Part shown: positions 1-6,913 of the stretch, in pieces | How positions within the stretch are numbered: the stretch's first letter is position 1 | Layout of the letters: every line of letters starts with the position of its first letter | From: a bacterium | GTDB taxonomy: Bacteria; Patescibacteriota; Minisyncoccia; Phycocordibacterales; 2-02-FULL-43-11 | Assembly (NCBI GenBank): GCA_021814895.1 | Contig: JAKAHN010000007.1 | Location: forward strand, 1 to 11,944 | Length of the DNA stretch: 11,944 bases | Direction of reading: 5' to 3' | Program-made: the position numbers and the translations under genes | Notes under the pieces: model-generated | What the model saw: only the letters and a program-made list of their open reading frames with translations | Told to the model about the DNA's origin: nothing | Database searches by the model: none

Positions 1-151
1 TCCGTGCCGTTCCATCGGGTGAATTATCGTCAACTATAATAACTTCAACATCAAACTTAGTTTTATCGATGGATGAAAAAAATTCCTTAAGTAGCGGCTC
101 GATATTATCTGCCTCATTATAAGTCGGTATTATAATAGACGCCTGAATCAT
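1..151 (-). CDS. Polyprenyl-phosphate (DPM1-like) family 2 glycosyltransferase, 5' part only
   Basis: This is the first 50 codons of a gene cut by the left edge. It starts with ATG at 151, which overlaps the TGA stop of the upstream methyltransferase in an ATGA junction. The translation begins MIQASIIIPTYNEADNIEPL and continues to VEVIIVDDNSPDGTA near residues 36-49. The pairing of a PTYNE motif with VDDNSPDGTA is the N-terminal nucleotide-binding signature of dolichol- or polyprenyl-phosphate mannosyltransferases and related GT2 enzymes, which move a sugar from a nucleotide donor to a membrane lipid phosphate. The catalytic DxD and any C-terminal membrane helices would lie outside the window, so donor and acceptor are unknown. 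In this cluster it could load a lipid-linked sugar for periplasmic or extracellular glycan modification. The family call is firm; the exact function is inference. Confidence 0.88.
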   Translation of the reverse strand, partial: MIQASIIIPTYNEADNIEPLLKEFFSSIDKTKFDVEVIIVDDNSPDGTAR

Positions 152-834
152 ACATTCTTTTTAAGTACGAGATAAATAGTCTTTGGAAATATTCTGCTGA
201 TTAAATATCCGACTGGCAGAGTAAATATATATATAAAGAAAAAATATTTCAAATTCGTTCTAAACAAACGGGAGTCGAAAAGCCAAATAAAGGCGACCAA
301 CATCTTACTAAACTCAGGTGAACCGGTTTGATATTTTACCGATCGCCTATTTTTATTAAACCAAAAAACTATTGACAGCACGACCGCCTCCATCCCTCGG
401 CATTTATTATTCGTTAATATTTCAAAGCCTCTCTTTGACCAATTGATTAAATATTTTGGATCAACTATTCTCTTATGACCCACCTCCTCAAAATAATTTG
501 GTTTGATATTGATTAATGCTTTTTCTGAAACAGCGGCCGGAATTGTTATAAAAAACTTGCCGCCCTTTTTTAAGACCCTACTAACCTCAGACAAGACCTT
601 ATCCAAGTCTTCAACGTGTTCAAGCACATCGTACGCATGCACCTCGTCAAAGTAACCATCCGGAAATGGGATTGTCTTGCCGTCAAATACTTTAAAATTT
701 ACCCTAGTATACCTATTTTTTGCGTAATTAATATTATCCTCTAAAATATCGAGACCAAAATATACCCCTCTTTTTGAGAGAAAATTATAATTTCCGCCAA
801 AGCCGCAGCCATAATCTAAAATCATTTTTTGCAT
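148..834 (-). CDS. Class I SAM-dependent methyltransferase with hydrophobic C-terminus
   Basis: A Rossmann-fold methyltransferase of 228 residues. Visible are motif I (ILDYGCGFGGN, residues 5-15), the acidic residue ending strand 2 (GLD, D29), the IPFPDGYFDEVHA motif (55-67), LEHVEDLDKVL (71-81) and RVLKKGGKFFITIP (86-99). The C-terminal third is hydrophobic, with a likely membrane-associated helix at about 197-213 and shorter hydrophobic stretches near 147-158 and 178-187. The enzyme may therefore act at the membrane on a lipid-linked glycan (inference). The protein begins almost directly at the first beta strand. An in-frame stop at 850-852 rules out a longer form without an ATG. The start could be ATG 834 (13-base overlap with the upstream gene) or ATG 825 (4-base ATGA overlap). 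I keep 834 because it leaves a few residues before the strand. It overlaps the downstream glycosyltransferase by 4 bases. The substrate is unknown. Confidence 0.88.
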   Translation of the reverse strand: MQKMILDYGCGFGGNYNFLSKRGVYFGLDILEDNINYAKNRYTRVNFKVFDGKTIPFPDGYFDEVHAYDVLEHVEDLDKVLSEVSRVLKKGGKFFITIPAAVSEKALINIKPNYFEEVGHKRIVDPKYLINWSKRGFEILTNNKCRGMEAVVLSIVFWFNKNRRSVKYQTGSPEFSKMLVAFIWLFDSRLFRTNLKYFFFIYIFTLPVGYLISRIFPKTIYLVLKKNV

Positions 835-1787
835 ACGATCATAATGCCATTACCGTAATTTAACGGCGTCACTAATTCAACCAAATAATTAACCGGCGTA
901 AGCACGATGTCGGTTAAGACTCTCAAAATTTTTGATTTACTGATTAATTTTGTAAATGAAATAAATATCCTTAAGCTATTTGATTTTTCCAAATATTCTT
1001 CACCGAATAAGCCACCATAGTATTCTACCGGCCAAATTAGACTCCAGATTTTTTCAACACTCTCGATATGAAATCCATTTTTTTCCCAACGCTTTAAGCT
1101 CTCAGACGGCATCTCTAGACCGATATGCCCGCCAATTTTATCAATAAAATATTTCTTAAAAAGTTCCGGACTTCTATGTGCAATTTTGAACCACGGATTT
1201 TCGCTATCGGTTTCAATAACATGAATTGTCTTGCCCGCCGATTTTAAAACTCGATAAATTTCTTTCTGAATCAAATCTTTATCATCTGACTCAACATGAC
1301 CAAAAAAATCCGAACTGATCACATAATCAAAATAATCATCTGAAAATGGCAGCTGTTTTACGCCGCTTTGCACAACCATTTGATATCGACTTTTTCCAAT
1401 TTTTAACGGCTCAATCGCTAAATCAACCCCAACTACTGTGCCAAAATTAGACAAATAATCTCGTCCGGCGCCACAGGCAAGATCAAGAATAATATTATCT
1501 TTCCCTTTAATTTTACTCTTAAAAAACCTCTCCCTCCGGTAACCCAATCCTACCCTTTCGACGATCCGTTTTAATATATTCGAACGATTTAATCCCTGAA
1601 ACCATTTTTTACCGTGCTCTGTTTCGTACAATGAATCATAATAAATCTTTTGCGACTCTTTCATTACGTCAGACGACACTAATATTCCGCCAACATTCTC
1701 TAGATAATAATTGCAAACTGAACATTTATAACCCTGTTTAAATGGATCTAGTATTCGTTTGCAATTTGGACAAGCCGGACTAATCAT
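822..1787 (-). CDS. Zinc-ribbon SAM-dependent methyltransferase
   Basis: A protein of 321 residues with two domains. Residues 1-35 hold a small zinc ribbon with two CxxC pairs (C6/C9 in ACPNCK and C22/C25 in KCSVCN). From about residue 95 comes a class I methyltransferase: motif I ILDLACGAGRD (100-110), the SAM-ribose acidic residue in GVDLA (D122), then KQLPFSDDYFDYVISS (144-159), GHVES and YRVLKSAGK. Methyltransferases with a Trm112-like N-terminal ribbon are common in surface polysaccharide clusters, where they are presumed to methylate sugars or phosphate caps. No substrate can be read from the sequence. ATG 1787 overlaps the stop of the preceding GT4 gene in an ATGA junction, which supports the start and suggests translational coupling. 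A second gene of the same layout lies at 10491-11441, but their ribbon cysteines are spaced differently. Confidence 0.9.
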   Translation of the reverse strand: MISPACPNCKRILDPFKQGYKCSVCNYYLENVGGILVSSDVMKESQKIYYDSLYETEHGKKWFQGLNRSNILKRIVERVGLGYRRERFFKSKIKGKDNIILDLACGAGRDYLSNFGTVVGVDLAIEPLKIGKSRYQMVVQSGVKQLPFSDDYFDYVISSDFFGHVESDDKDLIQKEIYRVLKSAGKTIHVIETDSENPWFKIAHRSPELFKKYFIDKIGGHIGLEMPSESLKRWEKNGFHIESVEKIWSLIWPVEYYGGLFGEEYLEKSNSLRIFISFTKLISKSKILRVLTDIVLTPVNYLVELVTPLNYGNGIMIVCKK

Positions 1788-2941
1788 AAGTCTCGATAAA
1801 TTTCAGATAAACTTCGCTTAAATTTTTCATATTCAAATTTAGACCCGACTTCTTCACAATTTTTCTTCAAGGTTAAATAAATTTCCGGATTATCCAAATC
1901 TTTTAATCGATCTTTTAATTCAAGCGGATTTCCCGGTGAAAAAAAGAGACCCGCTTTACCGACAACCTCAGGAATTGCGCCGCTGAACGTGCAAACGACC
2001 GGACAGCCGGCAGTAACAGCCTCGGCCAAAACATATCCAAACTGTTCCTGCCATAAAGGCGTAACTAAACTCCCTAGAATCAGAGCTTTCGCGTCAGTAT
2101 ATAACGACCTAACTTCAGAATTAAGCATTTTACCAGCAAAAATAACATTCTCTTTTAAGCCAAGCGACACCACCAACTCTTCCAAACATCTCTTTTCTTT
2201 GCCAGAGCCAATGATTACCAATTTCTTTTTTTCCTTTTGTTTAATGTCTCGCAAATAAGCTTTCCAACCATATACTACCTCATAAACACCTTTCTCTTTC
2301 ACCAATCTATTCACCATCAAATAAACATCACCATCAAATTTGAAATTATTTGCATATTTAATTTTATTTTTCTGGACAGCCGGTGTTAAAATTTTTATTT
2401 TTTTATCAGGAACACCATATTCACGCAAGAGTTCCGCCGAATAATTAGTAACAGGCAAAAATAAATCGACCCCAGCGGCGTTTTCCTTTATGATTTTATA
2501 AATTTTATTTTTCCAAAAAACCGGCGGTTTGCCAAGGAAAGGATAATCATGTTCAAAACGCCCAAAGCTATTATCCCAAACCGTTGTTACCACTTTTAGA
2601 TTCGGATTTGATTTTTTTGCATTAACTGCTTGCAATGTAAAGTAATAAGAAATTTCGGCGGTATGAACAATGTCAAAACTTGATAATTTTTTTTCTAAAC
2701 CAAACAATTGCTGGTATTTCCCTTTAAGATATTGATAATAAAAATTTTGTAAACGACAATCAGTTGAGGAGCGCAATATGTTAACGGGAAACTTCAAATC
2801 AGTAATTGGATACAGATTTTTTTTTGAACAAAAACCTTCTACCTCAATTTCCGATCCAAGATCCGACCACATCCCGCCTTCCCAGGCATTTAAACTATCA
2901 CCTCTGACCAGAGCTACTTTGATTTTCTTTTTATTTTCCAT
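1784..2941 (-). CDS. Family 4 glycosyltransferase (GT-B fold)
   Basis: A retaining-type GT4 enzyme, 385 residues from the chosen start. The N-terminal acceptor domain opens with KIKVALVRGDSLNAWEGG (residues 7-23). The donor domain carries MVNRLVKEKG (209-218, the usual RL-x-x-EKG region), LVIIGSGKEK (241-250), VIFAGKM (266-272) and the E-x7-E signature (E299 and E307 in QEQFGYVLAEA), followed by GCPVVCTFSGAIPEVVG (312-328) that contacts the nucleotide sugar. No signal peptide or membrane helix is seen, so it should act on the cytoplasmic side. I choose ATG 2941 rather than a TTG at 2995. The TTG would add 18 residues unlike a GT4 N-terminus and lengthen the overlap with the preceding GT2 gene from 28 to 82 bases. 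A run of nine A (coding strand) lies in codons 39-42. The sugar donor and linkage cannot be deduced. Confidence 0.92.
   Translation of the reverse strand: MENKKKIKVALVRGDSLNAWEGGMWSDLGSEIEVEGFCSKKNLYPITDLKFPVNILRSSTDCRLQNFYYQYLKGKYQQLFGLEKKLSSFDIVHTAEISYYFTLQAVNAKKSNPNLKVVTTVWDNSFGRFEHDYPFLGKPPVFWKNKIYKIIKENAAGVDLFLPVTNYSAELLREYGVPDKKIKILTPAVQKNKIKYANNFKFDGDVYLMVNRLVKEKGVYEVVYGWKAYLRDIKQKEKKKLVIIGSGKEKRCLEELVVSLGLKENVIFAGKMLNSEVRSLYTDAKALILGSLVTPLWQEQFGYVLAEAVTAGCPVVCTFSGAIPEVVGKAGLFFSPGNPLELKDRLKDLDNPEIYLTLKKNCEEVGSKFEYEKFKRSLSEIYRDL
2817..2825. repeat. Nine-base T/A homopolymer inside a GT4 gene
   Basis: Nine consecutive T on the plus strand (A on the coding strand) span the end of codon 39 to the start of codon 42 of the GT4 gene. 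The frame is intact. Such runs can cause polymerase slippage, but they are expected by chance far more often in AT-rich DNA than G runs are. Confidence 0.85.
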
Positions 2942-3747
2942 ACTTGCCAATATAACATTGTATAATATACGTATTGCTGGGCCGCGACCTGCCAACCGGC
3001 GAAAGCCAGATATAATCCGTTTTTAAGCTGTCCCAATGACATTTTTATCGGCTCAAATATCACATAATAAATCATATTTTTTTTAACCTTTTCAGTAAAT
3101 TTTATCCACTTTTCCGGACCGATATTAAAACCCGTGTACGTTACTTGGTTCGGGAAATAAAATTTAGCATGAATCGGCACCCAACGTTTCGCTTTTCTAA
3201 AAAAAGATTCCCAGGAAAGATTATCGTAAGCCGGGCGGTGGTGCAAAACCAGCCCGGAATCTTCCACCTTGCCGTCAATATATGCCCAACCGTGCGTCAC
3301 TCCTAAATAATGAAAGTTCTCTTTTTTAAAAAGACAGTCTTTTTTGAAACCCTTGACCGCGTAGGCCTTTTTCCCGTCCCACATTTCCCATTGAAAACTA
3401 AATCCGTTTATACCTTTTTTCTCCGCCTCAATAATCTTATTTCTTATTATCGGCTGTGCATCCTGATCAATAAACTCATCCGCGTCAATTTGAAAAATCC
3501 ATCTACCGCGCGCTTCATTGTAAGAGAAAACCCTGTGGAGCGAAGAATCCCCGGTGCGTGGCTGAATAAATATTCGATCAGTGAACTTTTTGGCAATTTC
3601 AAGCGTCTTATCGTTGCATTCGCCGTCATGAATTAAAACTATTTCATCAGCAAGATCTTTTATGCTATTCAAGCAGCGTTCAATGATTTTGTCTTCATTA
3701 TATACTACCAAACAAACTGAAATCAGAATTTCTTTATTATTTTCCAT
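2914..3747 (-). CDS. Family 2 glycosyltransferase (GT-A fold)
   Basis: A compact 277-residue GT2. The N-terminal half shows ISVCLVVYNEDKIIERCLNS (9-28), the nucleotide-binding aspartate in LIHDGECND (38-46; most relatives have DGSTDGT here), ARGRWIFQIDADEF (79-92) with the metal-binding DAD at 88-90, and a C-terminal half containing FKKENFHYLGVTHG and LVLHHRPAY, typical of the acceptor side. It is closest in layout to the short soluble GT2 enzymes of LPS-core and capsule pathways (KdtX/WaaE-type). That resemblance is by eye only. The C-terminus (about 230-277) is aromatic and basic and may sit on the membrane. ATG 3747 overlaps the preceding GT4 gene by 11 bases, and the following GT4 gene starts 28 bases before its stop. 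The donor sugar is unknown. Confidence 0.9.
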   Translation of the reverse strand: MENNKEILISVCLVVYNEDKIIERCLNSIKDLADEIVLIHDGECNDKTLEIAKKFTDRIFIQPRTGDSSLHRVFSYNEARGRWIFQIDADEFIDQDAQPIIRNKIIEAEKKGINGFSFQWEMWDGKKAYAVKGFKKDCLFKKENFHYLGVTHGWAYIDGKVEDSGLVLHHRPAYDNLSWESFFRKAKRWVPIHAKFYFPNQVTYTGFNIGPEKWIKFTEKVKKNMIYYVIFEPIKMSLGQLKNGLYLAFAGWQVAAQQYVYYTMLYWQVWKIKRKSK

Positions 3748-5062
3748 ATGACTGGTGCTCTAAATAATCACTGGCCTTAAAATATAATTTTCTCGGAATT
3801 CTTAATAAATTAGCCAATCTTTCAAATTTGGATAAATTACCAAACTCCCACTTTAATCTTCGTCGATATTCACTTATATATTCTACAATTTCCAATTCCG
3901 ATGGTTTGTATGCAACGTCCGCTAGGCCAGCCTGAACGATATCACGATCAAGGCTTTCCATAAACACTTTCTCAAGCTGTCTCACAATATTTTTTGGACT
4001 GTTAATTTCAAGGATTTTATTTCTAGCTTTTTTACCGAATTCAATCCTTATGTTCGGATTATTATATAAATATATTAAAGCCTTGGCAAAAGTTTGCGGA
4101 AAATTCGCGACAATCCCATCCCTCATATGAAATACCTGCTCCAATTGACCGTTATCCCGCCTAGGCGTCGAATTGGTTACTACCGGCTTACCCCAAAACA
4201 TCGCTTCGTTTATCGTATTACCGTTGCACTCCCCGATTTTTGAACTGTGCGCGAGAACGTCAATCGACTGATAAAAACGATGAATTTTTTTCTCATCGGA
4301 AGTTTCATCTAATATAATAAAGTGTTTTTTTAATCGACTGTGTTCAATCATTTTAATTCTTGATTCCGGGACACCCATAATTACAAACTTCGTGTTTTTT
4401 ATTTCTTTGACCAAATATGGCATCATGTCTAAAACCAAGTCGCTCCACTTCGCGATGTGCGGCCGCGCGATCTTCCCAATTACATAATCCCCTTTCTCTA
4501 TCCCCAACTCCTTTTTATAATCCGCAATTTCTCTCTCAGAAATCCGGTGCTTTTCAAAACCATCCTTATCAACCATATTATATAAAACCTTCATTTTTTT
4601 AAAATCAAATCTTGCTCCTGATGCTTTAAGGTATCTTTCGTTTAAGTGCATCATGCTCTGAAACATCGAACATTTTATTTTATCAGAGATTCTAGAATCA
4701 TAATTTCCAAAAACATTCTTCTCTACGACGACAATATTCTTGTTAACTTTCAAAGCGGCCTGAATAATATCAAACTCCGCTTGAACAAAAACACCGGACC
4801 GGTGAATGTGGATGATGTTGATATTTTTTTGTTTTATAAACTCTGTAATTTTATTTACATTGCCATCGGCTACCACGAATTCGATACCAAGAGCGGACAA
4901 AATCGCTTCGCCTGGTCCGCCCACTCCATAGGAAGCGGAATAAACGTTAAAAAAATCACGATTTAAATAACGACAAAAAGAGTAGAGGTTTCTAGCCCCG
5001 CCGGCATAAAAAAAGCCGGAGTTTAATTCAAGAACATTTATTTTTGATATTCCCTCAGCCAT
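3737..5062 (-). CDS. Family 4 glycosyltransferase (GT-B fold)
   Basis: A GT4-type protein of 441 residues from ATG 5062. The N-terminal domain begins KINVLELNSGFFYAGGARNL (residues 7-26), with the glycine-rich loop after strand 1 expected for this fold. The C-terminal domain has YVIGKIARPHIAKWSD (193-208), KFVIMGVPESR (225-235), the E-x7-E signature (E278 and E286 in GECNGNTINEA) and GKPVVTNSTPRRDNG (291-305). A 70-residue, mostly helical and basic tail (about 372-441) extends past the usual end of the fold. An upstream GTG at 5086 would add eight residues. I prefer the ATG because it fits the usual few residues before strand 1. The gene then overlaps the AsnB-type gene by 25 bases and the next GT2 gene by 11. 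The donor and acceptor are unknown. Confidence 0.88.
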   Translation of the reverse strand: MAEGISKINVLELNSGFFYAGGARNLYSFCRYLNRDFFNVYSASYGVGGPGEAILSALGIEFVVADGNVNKITEFIKQKNINIIHIHRSGVFVQAEFDIIQAALKVNKNIVVVEKNVFGNYDSRISDKIKCSMFQSMMHLNERYLKASGARFDFKKMKVLYNMVDKDGFEKHRISEREIADYKKELGIEKGDYVIGKIARPHIAKWSDLVLDMMPYLVKEIKNTKFVIMGVPESRIKMIEHSRLKKHFIILDETSDEKKIHRFYQSIDVLAHSSKIGECNGNTINEAMFWGKPVVTNSTPRRDNGQLEQVFHMRDGIVANFPQTFAKALIYLYNNPNIRIEFGKKARNKILEINSPKNIVRQLEKVFMESLDRDIVQAGLADVAYKPSELEIVEYISEYRRRLKWEFGNLSKFERLANLLRIPRKLYFKASDYLEHQSYGK

Positions 5063-6912
5063 AATTCCAATATTAACAATGACCACAAATGGTTGCTGTA
5101 ATCAGCCTTGCCATTCAGGTGTACCTGCCACATTTTTTCTACAGTTTGATATTTGAAATTATTATATATTTTACTGTTTTTATCGAGCAAAATATCCGTA
5201 ATCATAGGTTTCAACTGATTTTTTATGATCCGGTCGAGCGGAATGACAAAACCGGCCTTTGGTCTAGTTAATATCTCCTCAGGAATTACGCTGCGCATTA
5301 ATTCCTTCCAAATATATTTGCCGACGCCGTTTTTTATTTTTAATCCTGATGGTATTTTCCTTGATAATTCTACCAAGCGATAATCCAAAAAAGGCGGCCG
5401 TACCTCTAAGGCGCTTCCCATAGCCGCTAGATCTATTTTTGTAAGATATCCGTCTGGAAGAATACCCATGACATCAGCTAGCATCGCGCCACTTACTACA
5501 TCCGGATAATTATTAAACCAACCCTTAAATTGATTGGCCAAAAGATTTTCATCGATTTCATTCGATAGGTGTTCCGAATATAAATCACGTTTTGTTAGAT
5601 ACCTTTTACTGATCGGCAAATTATTTTTCCATACCGAATAATATTCAGCGTAGGCATTGAAAAAATCCTTCGCGAGAATCTCCGCTTTATAGGCCGCGCC
5701 GTTTGAAAAGCTCCGGAAAAATTGAGGAACGAATTTTCGAACAGATGACGGAAGCGTCTGATACAGTTTTAAAAATTTTACAAATTTAAAACTCCGATAA
5801 CCGCCGAATAGCTCATCGGCGCCGTCGCCGCTTAAAACGACGGTAACATGCTTTTTCATTTCCCTGCTTATCAGCATGCTTGGTAGCGCCGATTGATCAA
5901 AAAACGGCTCATCATAAAGACCGACAAGATCCCTAACTGACTCCGCGTAATTTATTTCATCCAATTGTATTTCGTGATGATTTGTTTTAAAATGTTTGGC
6001 GGCTAGCCTGGCATATTTTTTGTCTTCACTTTCGCCATCCATACTGATTACGAAAGTATCGATCGGCTCTTTTTTATTCCTAGAAGCCATGGCGACTACC
6101 GAAGTTGAATCTACTCCGCCGCTGAGAAACGCCCCAACCGGAACGTCGCTAATTAATCTTTTTTTAACCGAGTCTTCAAACAGCTCCGATAGCTCTTCCT
6201 GCCACTCCGACTGCGATTTAGTGCTATCAACCTCAATTGCATCAATCGACCAATATCTTTGAATCTTCAGCTGATTTGATTTTAAAATCAAGAAATGTCC
6301 GGCCGGCAATTTAAAAATGCTTTTAAAACCCGTCCGAGGCGAAGGCACAAAACGAAGACCGAGAGCGAGGTCGACTGCATTCCAATCAACATCCTTTTTT
6401 ACAAAACTAAATCCGAGGAGCGCCTTAAGTTCGGAACCAAAAACAAACCGTGTGCCGTCAAAAAAATACTTAAATGGCTTCTCCCCCAGCCTATCCCTGG
6501 CAGCAAAAAGGACTTCTTCTTTTTGATCCCAAATCGCGAAGGCGAACATGCCGTTTAGCTTCTCTAGGCATTCAGCGCCCCATTGAATATATGATTTTAG
6601 CAAAACCTCCGTATCGCTTTTTGAAATAAATTTATGACCCTTCCCACTTAATTCATTTCTTATTTCTTCAAAGTTATAGATCTCGCCGTTAAATACTATA
6701 ATGTAACGACCGTCCTCACTTTTCATGGGTTGGCTACCGAGCGGACTAAGATCAATGATAGCAAGGCGGCGATGGCCTAGCGCTACGTTTTGGCGCGAAT
6801 TAAACCACAACCCTTCCTGCTCAGGACCCCGGTGTTTAATTTTATCCAGCATTAATTTAAAGCCTTGCTGATCGACTGGATCTTTTTGAATTAATCCAAG
6901 AATCCCGCACAT
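5038..6912 (-). CDS. asnB: Glutamine-hydrolysing asparagine synthase-type amidotransferase (AsnB family)
   Basis: A full-length, 624-residue AsnB-type enzyme. The N-terminal class II glutaminase has the nucleophile Cys2 in MCGILG, HRGP (27-30), the Arg in HRRLAIIDLS (47-56), FNGEIYN (74-80) and KSDTEV (98-103). The synthetase domain has the ATP PP-loop SGGVDS (264-269), LSGDGADELFGGY (360-372), VRPPFLDYR and RPKAGFVIPL near the end. It takes ammonia from glutamine and joins it to an ATP-activated carboxylate, aspartate in the classical enzyme. The start must be ATG 6912: the catalytic Cys has to follow the removed Met, so an in-frame TTG at 6924 cannot be used. The gene begins one base after the aminotransferase stop. 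AsnB-like proteins inside glycan clusters are often thought to amidate sugar carboxylates, but true asparagine synthesis cannot be excluded. Confidence 0.93.
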   Translation of the reverse strand: MCGILGLIQKDPVDQQGFKLMLDKIKHRGPEQEGLWFNSRQNVALGHRRLAIIDLSPLGSQPMKSEDGRYIIVFNGEIYNFEEIRNELSGKGHKFISKSDTEVLLKSYIQWGAECLEKLNGMFAFAIWDQKEEVLFAARDRLGEKPFKYFFDGTRFVFGSELKALLGFSFVKKDVDWNAVDLALGLRFVPSPRTGFKSIFKLPAGHFLILKSNQLKIQRYWSIDAIEVDSTKSQSEWQEELSELFEDSVKKRLISDVPVGAFLSGGVDSTSVVAMASRNKKEPIDTFVISMDGESEDKKYARLAAKHFKTNHHEIQLDEINYAESVRDLVGLYDEPFFDQSALPSMLISREMKKHVTVVLSGDGADELFGGYRSFKFVKFLKLYQTLPSSVRKFVPQFFRSFSNGAAYKAEILAKDFFNAYAEYYSVWKNNLPISKRYLTKRDLYSEHLSNEIDENLLANQFKGWFNNYPDVVSGAMLADVMGILPDGYLTKIDLAAMGSALEVRPPFLDYRLVELSRKIPSGLKIKNGVGKYIWKELMRSVIPEEILTRPKAGFVIPLDRIIKNQLKPMITDILLDKNSKIYNNFKYQTVEKMWQVHLNGKADYSNHLWSLLILELWLREYQK

Positions 6913-6913
6913 A

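Noticed and set aside
2941..2995. N-terminal extension of the GT4 gene from a TTG at 2995
   Set aside because: The extra 18 residues are unlike a GT4 start and would deepen the overlap with the preceding gene to 82 bases; ATG 2941 precedes the first strand properly.
1989..3026. Plus-strand open frames opposite the GT4 and GT2 genes (about 80-90 codons)
   Set aside because: They are mirror frames of genes with clear catalytic motifs, have no family signature and no upstream non-coding space for a promoter.
5062..5086. GTG start at 5086 for the second GT4 gene
   Set aside because: ATG 5062 leaves a normal short leader before strand 1 and a shorter overlap. The GTG has no supporting ribosome site, though it is not impossible.
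6295..6558. Two overlapping plus-strand frames opposite the AsnB-type gene
   Set aside because: Both are basic, low-complexity translations antisense to conserved glutaminase sequence; they look like shadows.
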